Both the position numbers and the translations under genes were made by a program. Below are positions 47,296 to 57,872 of a DNA stretch of 64,000 nt, piece by piece (within the stretch, counting starts at the first letter, position 1; each line of letters opens with the position of its first letter). This DNA is from Epiperipatus broadwayi. Its lineage: Eukaryota > Onychophora > Udeonychophora > Euonychophora > Peripatidae. The stretch is from NCBI GenBank assembly GCA_028023455.1, contig JAQFVV010000232.1, positions 868,001 through 932,000 on the forward strand. Reading direction: 5' to 3'. A model generated the notes under the pieces. That model was given only the letters and a program-made list of their open reading frames with translations, had not been told where the DNA came from and ran no database searches.

Positions 47296-48925
47296 ATAAA
47301 TTACAATAATCTATAATATTAGTAAATTATTTATATATAAAAAAGAAAATTCTAAATTAGTAAAATGTTTAAAAGTTAGAAGTTTATTCAATTTGTAGTA
47401 AAACAAAAAATGCATTAAAAAGAAAATTGCAAAATGAAATTGTATATATGTATTTATTATCTATAATATTAATAAGCCAATGAGCTGATATACACATGCG
47501 CTTTGCATATGTCACTATATAAATGAATACTCCCACTTTGTCTTGTTTACATATGTATTTATTATAAATTGTTAAAAAATAATTATTAAAAATTAATACC
47601 TTTATTTTATTATTATAAACATGTATGACTTCTATAAAATGTTATAAGTGTTGGAAAGCTTGCTATCAATGTATAATATATTCGCAGATGAAATTTTATT
47701 TTATCTTTAGAACTAATTACATACGGTATTTAATAAGTCAATATTTATTAAATCAATGGATACCAGATGATTTGCATATAACAGTATAATGGATTTTACC
47801 CTTTTATAAGGATAAAAATAATATTTTATACTATTTTTTGTATGGCTTTCTAATTTATTAATGGTAAAAGTTTCAAGTTTTTAACAGACCATTCAACTTG
47901 TTGAGCCAGTTTTACAAATTTAGTTATATTTTAGGAATTATCTGTTTTAATGTGTTTTAGTACACGTTAAAGATGGACTCAAGTTAAAAGTCTGAATTGA
48001 GGCTCAAATCTTATAATTCCGATGTTTGAATGTTATGTAACCTTAATAAAGAACCATTAAATTATTTTATCTTTTATGATTTAGTCAAATAATTGAGTGA
48101 CGTTCTTAACTAATGATGATACTTAGAAAGCAACTCAACTATACTTAATCAAAATAAATAGGTTCTTTAGCTTTTTTAAGAAAGGGGTGGCATATCTCAA
48201 ATATTATGTGTAACTGATATTAATCAACATTACATTAAATATAGTTATAATAATAAAATTGTTTTAATAAGTCAAGGAAACACTTCATACTTATTAATCA
48301 TATGCCAAAAATATTTTTTATAAAAGCAAAAAATATCTTATTTTTTTAAATGAATACAACCATTCCACTCTTCCTTTTTCCCTCATTAATCAGTCAGTTT
48401 ATAAACTTATTAATAATAGAATATCCATTACTTTTTTTGTATTTGCATTCATTTTAAATTCTTTTGCTTTTAATAATATACTTTTATATATATACTAGCA
48501 TACATATGGCTTTGCTTGCATTATTAAATTAAAAGAATGTAATGTAGTTGATAAGTAAAATATATTTAAATAATATTTACAAGAAATAATAATACATGAG
48601 TTATCAACAATAGGAAACTATTGTAACATATTTTTATAAACAATATTGTAGGTCATTGGTGGTGAAGCTTTTTATATACACATGCCAAAAATTTCCTAAA
48701 AATATATATTGATTGGTGTACCATACAATTGTTAAATCAAAATATAATTTAATTATTGAAAATTTTTAAAAGTTTATAAAACAACAAATAATAATAATAA
48801 CAAACTTTCTAAACTAAATATAAGTGAATGATATTTTAAAAAAGCATGAGTTGAATGAAATTTAATAGTAAAAAATTACTAATAATTAAAACAAAATTTT
48901 GAAAATAAACATGTAAAATCAACAT
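47296..48925. other. Stretch with nothing recognised
   Basis: AT-rich, with frequent stops. No gene, RNA or mobile-element signal was found. Confidence 0.45.
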
Positions 48926-48929
48926 AAAT

Positions 48930-49235
48930 CCCTATTTGTATTTTTATATTGGACTATTTCCATCATCTAAGAATGTCTTTAAAAAAATTTAACTTTATTT
49001 AAATATTCCAAATACATTCAGCTGTTAGTAATAACACATAAAACAGGTTAGTATATGCATAATGTTTCGAGAGGTATTCTCCCCTCTTCTTCAGGTGTTG
49101 CTGGCCTGACCAGTGACAGTAATAGCATGGGATTTGAACATGGACCCTTAAATTCTTGAGTATTGAATTTTATGGTATCGCTCTAACCAACTGAGCCATC
49201 CTACCAAAGTCAATCATTAGTAGAAATCTCATATA
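48930..49235 (-). repeat. tRNA-headed repeat, copy 1
   Basis: On the - strand it begins ATATGAGATTTCTAC, then a tRNA-like head (49131-49209) with an A-box-like GGCTCAGTTGGTTAGAG and B-box-like GTTCAAATCCC. A body follows with CACCTGAAGAAGAGGGGAG and ACCTCTCGAAA, and a tail with TGTATTTGGAATATTTAAAT. It is tRNA-derived like a SINE. It directly follows, on the same strand, the coding end of a Penelope-like element (49250-49692). Copies 2 and 3 are at 50.7 and 52.7 kb. Confidence 0.8.
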
Positions 49236-49249
49236 CGTATTTATGAGGT

Positions 49250-49692
49250 TCCTCCTGATTTCTCCACTTTTTCCTAAAGCAAAGTTGATTAGTTGTTCCA
49301 TACATTATGTATAGTCACACTAGGTCGACTTATAGGATTTTTTGCCATTGTCATGTGAGCAGCTTCTTTAAATGTTTTTCTTTGTACCTTTTCTTCTCTA
49401 TCCAATATTTTTTGTGTTTTCCCAATTGAACATATATTCATTGGCATATACATGGTCTGCTACCTTAGACACGTCTGTTTTCTCTCCTCTAATTATCAGT
49501 TTGTGTTCTTGCAAGTGCTTTTCAATGAGACGACTGGTCTCGCCAATATATGTTGTTCCACATTCACATGGTATTTCATAGATGCAATTTTTTCTTTTCA
49601 GCATTTCAAGTTTAGGCTTTATAAGTGTTAGAATTCCTCATAGTGTGGTATGGCTCTGGAAAGCTGTTCTAATGTTATACTGATTGCAGATT
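49250..49692 (-). pseudogene. Penelope-like element endonuclease end, left arm
   Basis: The - strand encodes the GIY-YIG endonuclease of a Penelope-like retroelement. Within 49398-49604 the motifs are KNCIYEIPCECGTTYIGETS, holding the IY(E) and YIG halves with the Cys-x-Cys pair typical of this family, SRLIEKHLQEHK with the active-site Arg and the His pair, and VADHVYANEYMFNW. The C-terminal tail (KEAAHMTMAKNPISRPSV) continues after a stop, as far as about 49260. The reverse transcriptase is missing. This arm forms a large inverted repeat with 49722-50700, so the whole was duplicated head to head. Confidence 0.88.
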
Positions 49693-49992
49693 ATTCCAAA
49701 AATAGCAGACAAATTAAGGAAAATTTGCAATCAGTATAACATCAGAATAGCTTTCCAGAGTCATACCACACTACGCAGAATTCTAACATCTACAAAGCCT
49801 AAACTTGAAATGCTGAATTGAAAAAATAGCATCTATGAAATACTATGTGAATGTGGAACAACATATATTGGTGAGACCAGTTTTCCCAATTGAAAGGCGC
49901 TTGCAAGAACAGAAACTGATGATTAGAAGAGGGAAAACAGATGTGTCTAAAGTAGCAGACCATGTTTGTTCAATTGGGAAAATACAAAAATT
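49693..49992 (+). pseudogene. Penelope-like element, right arm, linker and endonuclease
   Basis: The frame PKIADKLRKICNQYNIRIAF is the conserved linker between reverse transcriptase and endonuclease in Penelope-like elements. It is followed by SHTTLRRIL, then IYEILCECGTTYIGETS (about 49830-49880), then a frame shift or small deletion where the left arm has SRLIEKHLQEHK. KTDVSKVADHV follows at about 49937. The arm is then interrupted at 49992 by a 530-bp insertion. It is inactive. Confidence 0.85.
49979..49992 (+). repeat. Probable target-site duplication, left copy
   Basis: AAAATACAAAAATT here and AAAACACAAAAAT at 50523-50535 flank the inserted family B element, with one mismatch over 13 bases. 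The uninterrupted left arm has a single such sequence at the equivalent place. Confidence 0.7.
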
Positions 49993-50094
49993 AAAAAAAA
50001 AAATCGAGTCAGATGTCACATGATCTAATTTAATAGGCTTGTATTACAAATGTTATATATAGACCTGACAAATAAGGTCTTAACAAGCTTTACA

Positions 50095-50149
50095 GAATAT
50101 CCCCAGATCGATTTCTGCTACTGATGTCCTCAGTGAGGCTAGGATATTC
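50095..50149 (-). ncRNA. Hammerhead ribozyme motif, family B left arm
   Basis: On the - strand the boxes are CTGAGGA (50127-50133) and GAAA (50112-50115). Stem III is AT/AT around CG (50107-50112), then the cleavage-site C at 50106. Stem I pairs CCTCA with TGGGG, and an outer helix pairs GAATAT with ATATTC. Both core boxes are intact, but stem II (CAT against GCA around CAGTA) no longer pairs. In the other arm stem II pairs and stem III is AC/GT, so stem III has changed on both sides. Probably inactive. Confidence 0.6.
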
Positions 50150-50421
50150 AAGCATTACATTAAAAATACCAGGACAAGCCCAGCACTTTATTTATTTATT
50201 TTTTTTGTAATTTTATTTTTTGCTATTAAAGCTTTGGCGATAAAGTTGCTAAAGCTATTAATATATGGTATATCTGAACTTAATTCAGTCCCATATGGCT
50301 ATTTAAGTTAGATAGCTGGATTGGAAGACGTATGGATGTCTGAAAATTTCAGATTTTCTACTTAATAGTTATACATTAGATAAAGTACTGAGCCCTTCCT
50401 GGTATTTTTAATCTAATGCTT

Positions 50422-50484
50422 GAATATCCTAGCATCTCACTGAGGTTGCCAGTAGCAGAAACCAGTCTGGGGTTGGAGATATTC
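50422..50484 (+). ncRNA. Hammerhead ribozyme motif, family B right arm
   Basis: GAAA (50458-50461), stem III AC/GT around CA (50461-50466) and cleavage-site C at 50467 are intact. Stem I pairs CTCA with TGGG, and an outer helix pairs GAATATC (50422-50428) with GATATTC (50478-50484). Stem II pairs TGC (50447-50449) with GCA (50455-50457) around a CAGTA loop. The upstream box reads CTGAGGT (50440-50446), so the invariant A9 is T. Expected to be weak or inactive. Confidence 0.6.
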
Positions 50485-50522
50485 TGCAAAGCTTGTTAAG
50501 AGCTTATTTGCAAGCTCTATAT

Positions 50523-50707
50523 AAAACACAAAAATATTGGATAAAGAAGAAAAGGTATAAAGAAGAAAATTTAAAGAATTTGCTTGCATGATAGTGGCAA
50601 AAAATCTCATAAGCCAACCTAGTGTGACTATACATAATGTATGGAAACCATCAATCAACGTTGCTCCTAGGAAAAAATGGAGAAATCAGAAAGAACCTTG
50701 TAGATAA
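50523..50707 (+). pseudogene. Penelope-like element right arm, C-terminal end
   Basis: After the insertion the arm resumes with the complement of 49250-49400. The translated tail is recognisable in pieces (AKNLISQPSVTIHNVW, about 50600-50645). It leads straight into the tRNA-headed repeat copy 2, as the left arm leads into copy 1. Confidence 0.75.
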
Positions 50708-51065
50708 GTATATGAGATTTCTATTAACTGTTGCCTTTGGCAGGATGGATCAGTTGGTTAGAGTGTTGTAAGTGTTATATTAGAATTCAATACTCAAAAT
50801 TATAAGGGTTCGGGTTCAAATCCCATGTTAGTACTGTCACTAGTCAGGCGAGCAACACCTGAAGAAGAGGGGAGAATAATACCTCTCGAAATGTGCATAT
50901 ACTAACCTGTTTGATGTGCTGTTATTAACTGTTGAATGTATTTGGAATATTCAAATAAAGTTAATTTTTTTTAAAGACATTCAATACTCAGATTATGGAA
51001 ATAGTCCGATATAAAAATACAAGTAAAACACCATTATGACAAACATTCAGGAAAACAGTAAATCC
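50708..51065 (+). repeat. tRNA-headed repeat, copy 2
   Basis: It starts TATGAGATTTCTATTAACTG, followed by the tRNA-like head with GGATCAGTTGGTTAGAG (A box) and GGGTTCAAATCCC (B box). The body holds CACCTGAAGAAGAGGGGAG and ACCTCTCGAAA. The tail is TGTATTTGGAATATTCAAAT followed by an A/T-rich end and GACAAACATTCAGGAAAAC. It forms the outer part of the inverted repeat with copy 1. Confidence 0.8.
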
Positions 51066-51480
51066 CTCTTATTTAATGAGATATTTGCTGTTGTATATTG
51101 GATACCAAATGTTTTATTTCTGGTTCGTCTTTTATCACTTTTAATTTCTCTTTCATTCTATTTTAATTGAATTCATTTCAGAGAACAATGACTCACATAT
51201 GTAGAGGAGAAAATTGATAATATAACGATCACTAATATTTTTAAATAATAAATGTTTCCGGATAGCATTCCAGACTACCAACAATTCCTCTTCAGTATTC
51301 TTTTTTTAAGTATGTCAATAATCGATCATTTTCAATTATTTTTAATTCATTTTTCAAATCAACAAATTTTTGTTCCATATAGAACTAGATTGAAAATAGA
51401 CTAATTGTATTTTCATATTTTCCAAATTAAACCATTTGAAAATTTCTAAATTGAGTCTGTTCATTGATATTGTGTCTCAG
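51066..51480. other. Flank of the hAT relic, nothing certain
   Basis: This may still be the 3' part of the hAT element on the - strand, but I cannot recognise conserved residues here. Confidence 0.35.
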
Positions 51481-52600
51481 TATAAAATAAATTTTGATGT
51501 TTCTGTAAATTGTCTGAACTGAATAAATCTTGAAGAAAATTAGTCAATTTTATTTAATCTGGCTTCTCATGAGATTCTAATCAGTCAAGAATTTGTTTAT
51601 ACTTGGAAAGTATTTGATGGTGTAAGAAATAACATCATGGTTGAAATTTTGTAATTTAGCTTCAAATAGTTTGGTCAAATCAAAATTGATAACAATTATC
51701 TTATTATAATCTTGCAGTTTCACATTTAATTAATTTAAATGTGAATGCATAACACAATAAAACATTAATTTCGAAAGCTATTCCACATCCATTAATTGAT
51801 TATTTTTCATTGTAAGGTCTAATTTCATTTAAACACTCAACGAATCTTTGAAGAACTTTTCTTCAACTTAACCATGAGATATTGTTGTACATAAACCATT
51901 GTATACTGACTTATCTCATTAAGTTTAAAACTTTTTGTTGTAGAATATGTGCAGATATAATATTGGCTAATTTAGTCATAACATTCATAATATGATCCAA
52001 TGGCTTGAAGTTGGCCTTTGCACATAAACCTGTTGATGTATAATGCAGTAAATAAATTGAGAAAACCATTTTCTTTTCCAGTCATACTTCAAGCACTATC
52101 TGTAGTTACTGATACAATTTTGACAGCTCATTATTTTTCAGCGAAACTTCGTTGCAAACATCTATTCCTTTGTTGTTGTTGTTACTAATGCGTTTAAAGT
52201 GAGCAAATTCTTCTTTGATATTATGCCAACACAATAGTGAATTAAAATAGCCAAACAAGGTGATCCCTTTATGTCCGTACTTTCATCAAAGCAGAGAGAA
52301 ATTAAACTAGTGGCCATTTAAGGGATTTTTTCTTTAATCGTATTTCTAATCAATGTTAAATCTTTTATTCTCAGAATAATTTTTTCTTTAATTTCAAAAT
52401 CTTCAAAAGGAACTGGTGCACAATTCAACCATGCTTCTTAGATATATACCCCATCATTAAAAGGTTTCTGCATTTACCAATTACATTTGAGGCAAAAAAA
52501 TTAGCAGCAGTTATATTTAAATGATTTTTGAATAAATTTCATTAAAGTTGTTGATTGAATATTTATATTTTTAAGTGCTCGGGCAATATATATTTTTTTT
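51480..52600 (-). pseudogene. Decayed hAT-type transposase (ZBED5/GTF2IRD2-like group)
   Basis: Read on the - strand with many stops and frame shifts, the order of motifs is that of a hAT transposase: LISLCFDESTDIKGSPCLAI (52268-52306, first catalytic Asp), VTTDSA then SMTGKENGF (about 52109-52065, second Asp), LCAKANFKPLDHIMNVMTKL (about 52035-51970), and SWLS then RKVLQRFVECLNEIR (about 51885-51825). An N-terminal piece is visible at about 52500-52430. No intact frame longer than a few dozen codons remains, and no terminal repeats were identified. Confidence 0.82.
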
Positions 52601-52708
52601 TTGTTTGTCTTTACTTTCTTTCAAGAAACGATTTATGACTATTTTCATAATGCTGTTTTATTGATGATGTTCTCAGTGTGATTTCTGGGATACCAACCCA
52701 TATATATA

Positions 52709-53025
52709 AATATATCAAATTTCTACTATATGTTGCCTTTGACAGAATAGCTCAGTTGGTAGAGCGTTTGCCTTAAATTCTATATTCAAGAATCTAAAGG
52801 CACGAGTTCAACTTCTAAGCTAATATTGTCACTGTGCATATAGGCCAGCAACCCCGGAAAAAGAGTGAAGAATAATACTACTCGAAACATTGTGTAACTA
52901 CTAACCTGTATTGTCTATTTGTGTGTTATTAATAACAAATTGTTTGTATTTGAAAAGTTTAAATAAAGTTTGAAATTTTCTATACATTCAACATTCACTC
53001 ATAAATGGTGGAAATAGTCCAACAT
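52709..53025 (+). repeat. tRNA-headed repeat, copy 3
   Basis: It starts ATATATCAAATTTCTAC and has the best A box (TAGCTCAGTTGGTAGAGCG at 52748-52766). The B box is degraded (GAGTTCAACTTC, about 52804). The body is CAACCCCGGAAAAAGAGTG and the tail TTGTTTGTATTTGAAAAG. No Penelope-like coding sequence precedes it, unlike copies 1 and 2. It is a dispersed copy and not a tRNA gene. Confidence 0.78.
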
Positions 53026-53800
53026 ATCACATCTTACATATTGCCTTATTACTTTTGTTAATCATTCCGTACTCATCAGGCCAATTCTCTACTGCTTGAT
53101 AATTTTTATTCTTTTATTTTCACTAGTCATATTAATAAAATGGTAACACATTTATTTAAAGGTAAAATTTAAATGAACTTTAATAATTTATTATTATCTT
53201 GGTATTTCACTTTTATAGCAAAATTCTCAAACAAAAAAGAAAATGTTATATTTTTTTGTGTTACTTCAGTTTACAACTATATATATATTGTTTAGCAGTT
53301 ATGTTGGTATTTAAATTATTTTTAATGGTGTTAATTACGCGTTTTGTTTCTTTGTTTACGATTTTGATTGTTTTACTAAATGAATGGTGTTAACTATGTT
53401 TAGACCAAAAAGGACTATGATGAAATAACATTTTATTATTTTTACTTTACGATTTGACAAGATTTACTTCAATGAGTTAGGAAATATTTTACTTTGTTTA
53501 AATAGTTTGCATACCTGTAAAAAATTAATACGTGCCACTTCTGGCATGCATGCCATAGGTTCGCCATGGTACTGTTGACACCTCAAATTATTATTTTATG
53601 TAAATATTCTTTAAATATATATTAATTATCAACTACTTTTCATTGTTTTATTTTACTAATATGGGCAAAACTGATCCTTGACTTTATTCACATTAATAGA
53701 ATAATAATAAAAATAAAAGTAAGAAAGAATGCAGTTGATAGTTATAATACATTTCTAATTTATATGTATATAAGGAGGACATATTCTGAGTAATAAAAAT
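53026..53800. other. AT-rich stretch, nothing recognised
   Basis: The frame at 53199-53393 is hydrophobic by composition only. No gene is recognised. Confidence 0.45.
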
Positions 53801-53829
53801 TTTTTGTTTTATTATTTAAATTTCATTTT

Positions 53830-54700
53830 GATATATTGTATACCAAATCAAAATTTTCTGTGGTAATTTTCTATTTCTCTAGCTGTCCCCCACATTATTA
53901 GACTGTTTGATAATTAAAATATATTTATGAATTTCATTTTCAATTTCTGATGTATTGAATACTAAATAAAATTTTTACTCACTATTTTTCTTCATTTTTT
54001 AGCTGTCCCCTTGAGTTCTTAGAAAGTTTAATAATTAAAATATATTTATATAATATTTACACGAAATAACTATCAACAGCAGTATTATAAAAAATATAAC
54101 TTTTATTAAGTGCAATAAATAATTTTAAAGTAAATTATTTTATATTTCTTATGTGATAATTCTTAAAATAACTATAAAATTTTTATGTCATCATAATGAA
54201 AAATTAAATACGTACTCTAAACGAAGTTTAACTAATTTAAAAATATATTTTTGCAATAAAATTTTATCTGGATTATCAAAAACTAATATCTCCCCATTTC
54301 TCTAATGTGGATTTCAGTACACAGGCCACATCTTAATTTGTCATATGAGAATATCCTTAAAGAATAATAATAAAAGTTTATCAAATTAGTATTTCTCTTG
54401 CTTTACTCAAGACATTTTAAATTTTACTTTTTCATTTGTTATATACATGCAAACTATCATCCTAAAAGTTTAACAATTTTCTTAATAAATGTTTATCAAA
54501 TTCTGTAGTATTTCTCTTGCTGTAACTGTGCCATTTTAAATTTCACTTTAACACGTGTTAAACTTATATTTAAACTGAAATCCTAAAAGTTTATCAATTT
54601 AACTGGTCTAAATTGGGATTATTCAAATGATAAATTAAATATGTGGTACAAATGCAATTTAATTAAAAATATATTTACAAAATCAAATTTTACCTTACAT
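53830..54700 (+). repeat. Degenerate tandem repeat, about 120-bp period
   Basis: TAGCTGTCCCC occurs at 53880 and 54000, 120 bp apart. TTTCTCTTGCT occurs at 54392 and 54511, 119 bp apart, and both types share the flank TTTCTCT-(A/T)GCTGT. AATTAAAATATATTTAT follows each of the first two. A longer period is also hinted at, because 54200-54260 resembles 54620-54690. This looks like a decayed satellite or an expanded array. Confidence 0.65.
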
Positions 54701-55160
54701 TACTAAAAATTACTTTTTGCGCTCGTGAGAGCCCCTGTTCAAAAATTTAGAGTTTCAACTGAGTTTTCGCGGAATCGGTAAATCGTACCACTTACGGGAC
54801 TCGGACCATTCGATCCGCCATTTTATTATGTTTTAAATGAGCTTTTTTTTTTTCTACAATGAAATTTGGATTTTTTATTTTTTTTTATAAAATACAATTT
54901 TTAATTTTTTTTTTTAGATTTTTGTAATTGGGAGATCTTTTTTATGGCTGAATTGCATTCTCTTACCGCTTGATATGGATATGAAAGTAGCAACGTGTAT
55001 TTGTAAGCCCTTTTGGTAGAAGTTCATTTTCAAGCTATGTGGAAGCTGCAATTTAAAAAAAAGGATTGAAGTAATTTTTTATCTGCAAGGACAACCGTGG
55101 ATATCACATTAATGCCTCCGGAAATCCAAATTTGAAACGGACGCTAACTAGCCAGTAGAC
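54701..55160. other. Stretch with a small GC-richer block
   Basis: 54715-54830 contains GCGCTCGTGAGAGCCCC, TTCGCGGAATCGG and a CCGCCATTTT word. It may be part of an eroded element. No gene is recognised. Confidence 0.35.
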
Positions 55161-55194
55161 AGTGAGTATTCAATTACTTTTTTTGTATATAATT

Positions 55195-55290
55195 AAATAT
55201 ATATAGAATAGAATAAATATGCTATATAATTTTAGATAATACATTTCAATGATATAAAAACATACACATCCAGACTCCATCATATATGTA
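55195..55290 (+). repeat. Direct repeat, left member
   Basis: GAATAAATATGCTATATAAT and TTTTAGATAATACATTTCAA, then TGATATAAAAACATAC, are shared without visible difference with 57540-57600. The similarity continues more weakly into CAGACTC.ATCA.AT. Confidence 0.8.
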
Positions 55291-57530
55291 TGTTTAGTGC
55301 CATAGGCAAGATATATTATGATTTTATTTCAGTATTCAATTAGTTTTATTTTTATTACTTATTTTTTTATTAGTTTTTTTTTTTATATAATTAAATATAT
55401 TGTAAGGTGATGCCCAATTCTTATAAAAAAATAATATTAAGTAATTGATGTTTTGGGATAAAATGTATAAAGATTAAATAGGCAGCCAACTTTTAAAACA
55501 ATTTTTTTAGATATTTGGAGACATACACATATATATACAAACATAACCATACATTCATAAAGGAATGAATTAATTTATTTTTTTAGTAAATGTAAAATAA
55601 AATATATACATACACACATTTATACATGAATGTTTAAGATTTTAAATCATGACGTGACAAAGATAATGAAAATATTTGACATTAAATTTTATTAACCAAT
55701 TTTCTTTTGTTTAAAAGAGAGAAAAAAGAGTAAACCTTTGTTGAATTTGGAACGTGGAAAAAACTAAGCAACAGGAATTTTTAGTTGTTGGTTGTTTTTG
55801 TTCAAATGGAATATGTGAAAGTAAAGTTGTAGAATAAGAATATTTTAATTGTTATTATATTAGTTATTATGATTTCCTTTCGTTATTAAAAAAAAAACTG
55901 TTTAATATTTGGAATTTCATTATTTATTAGTGTAAAATATTTTAAAAAAGGAAAAAAGACATTGTTTAAGTGATGAACTTTCGTTCGTTCAAATAAATTC
56001 TAAGAGCTTCATATTTATTTATCATTGTCAAAAATATAATTACTATAAAATGTTTCTTGTAAAAGATAACGCCAACTAATAATGAAATAGAATTTTATTA
56101 ACACTAATTTATATTACTTTTAAAGTAAAATCTTTATCTTGCGTCTCATATATATATAAATAAAAACTGCATAGAAATAGCGTTCGTTTTTATATTACAA
56201 CGCAAGCCTTGGAAAAAGATTTATATTTAACAATTTATACGTGTGTATATAAAATCTAATGATGCAATTTTGCTAATTAAGTGTCAGGGGATCTTTCTAT
56301 CTCCTTGGTGTCATTGGCAGGTGATGGAGTATAATATTCATTGGTATATTTAATGTTTAAATCAGCGTGGAATGATCTGGAGATGGAAAGGCGATGGCTA
56401 TAAAATCAAACGCCCAGGAATTCGATTTCGTCGTGGGAATTGTTAATGCTTGGAATGTTTAATATGATTTAATATGCATGAATAAAAGAAAGACATTATC
56501 TGCTAAGAACACTGAAGCCACTCTTGAAAATTTAACCTGCTATTGTTTTAAAGAAATCCGAGATTTCAATTAATGCTTATAAATGTTTTAAATTTTGTAT
56601 TTTTTTTTAGTGTATACTGAGAGTTGGGTTACAAGTTTTCTCGCCCTGTTATTCATTTGCAGAAAACATTTTTTGTTAAAAAAGAACCTATTTATTTAAA
56701 TTTATATAAGGGAAGAGAGATACAAATACACAACTCAAGGTATGCATAGATAATTTTTTTTTTATGTTTATAAATAAAATATTAACGTAATTGGACACAT
56801 TAAATGGACAATGACTTACAAGGACAAAAGGTAAGATTTTACACATATACATTTTAATTAAACATTTAATATGTTAACATTAAATATTAATTAGACTTAC
56901 TAATAAGTAATTTTATATAAATACATTTTCTTGTTTGCATGAATAACTGTTTATGAATGAATTATATCTACAAAACACAAATTAGCAATTCATGGACATA
57001 ACCTTGAGATACATTTAAAGGACATAAACAAAATGATAATCGTACATCTAGTAATATAATTTCATATTTATAATAATTGATACTTTATTGTACATTATGC
57101 ACTAGAATTTTATAATTTTTTTTTCAATTGATATTTTAATATTTAACTCACAGTTAGTCTTATTGTAGTAAAGACAAATCAGTATTTTATTCATTTATAA
57201 ATATTATAAATTTAACCCCGATTTGTTAATAAATATTTGTTGTTTGAAGTTAAAATCTTTGTGTCTCTGGTCTCTAGATTATTAAGCATCATTCATACTT
57301 CACTCACCAGAATAGCTATTATACATGTATACAGATTTTTAATATATTATTAGCAATAACCATCAAGGATCTATATAGAGGTCATATTATTGCCATCCTA
57401 TTTAAATCCATCCTTGAGCAGAGTTAAAGGCAAATGTCTGCACTGAGTTAGAACCCCGAGTCGTAATAGGACCTGTAAGTAGAGAAGGCTCTGGGTGTAC
57501 CATTCTAAAGGGTTTTTCCGGTCCGTTACA
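55291..57530. other. Stretch between two direct repeats, no gene seen
   Basis: AT-rich. Slightly GC-richer blocks lie at 56280-56450 and 57360-57530. No protein motif could be recognised, so I cannot call this an LTR element. Confidence 0.35.
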
Positions 57531-57534
57531 ATAT

Positions 57535-57620
57535 ATAGAAAAGAATAAATATGCTATATAATTTTAGATAATACATTTCAATGATATAAAAACATACCCA
57601 ACCAGACTCGATCACATACC
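57535..57620 (+). repeat. Direct repeat, right member
   Basis: Matches 55195-55290. It follows GGTCCGTTACAATATATAG. The CCGTTACAATATA word is also at 23496. Confidence 0.8.
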
Positions 57621-57807
57621 CTCAGCCATCTATTTCATACATCATCTTCCACACACATGTATAATCAGTGCTCATAATAAATTTGTTTATTGATTTACTT
57701 AGTTTTTATTCATTTTATCTTAGAGAAATTTTTGTTTGATATTTATTTTTGAGTACACTTTATTTACTTGAAAAGAATACTGGGCTCCCTTTTCCTAATA
57801 ATATAAT

Positions 57808-57872
57808 ACTCCTGGGTCTCGTTTTATGTGAATTATTTTAATGTGATTTTGAAGTTATGCGATTCATGTTTT
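57808..57872. mobile_element. End fragment of the 906-bp MITE family
   Basis: CCTGGGTCTCGTTTTATGTG, then a TTTAATGTGATTTTGAAGTT-like stretch and GCGATTC, match the inverted right end of the element at 33594-34499. Only about 65 bp are present. Confidence 0.75.

Larger units (their letters stand above)
49993..50522. mobile_element. Family B hammerhead fold-back element, nested insertion
   Basis: This 530-bp insertion interrupts the right arm of the Penelope-like inverted repeat. Its two arms (about 50058-50191 and 50381-50522) are inverted copies sharing CTGGTATTTTTAAT, GCTTGAATATCCTAGC and AAAGCTTGTTAAG. Each carries a hammerhead-like core. The spacer of about 190 nt is AT-rich, and a poly-A run follows the left junction. 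No reading frame is present. A short direct repeat flanks the insertion. Confidence 0.85.

Noticed and set aside
52748-52825. tRNA gene
   Set aside because: The A box is excellent, but the B box is degraded, the acceptor stem does not close, and the same sequence with the same long tail recurs at 49.1 and 50.75 kb. It is a tRNA-derived repeat.
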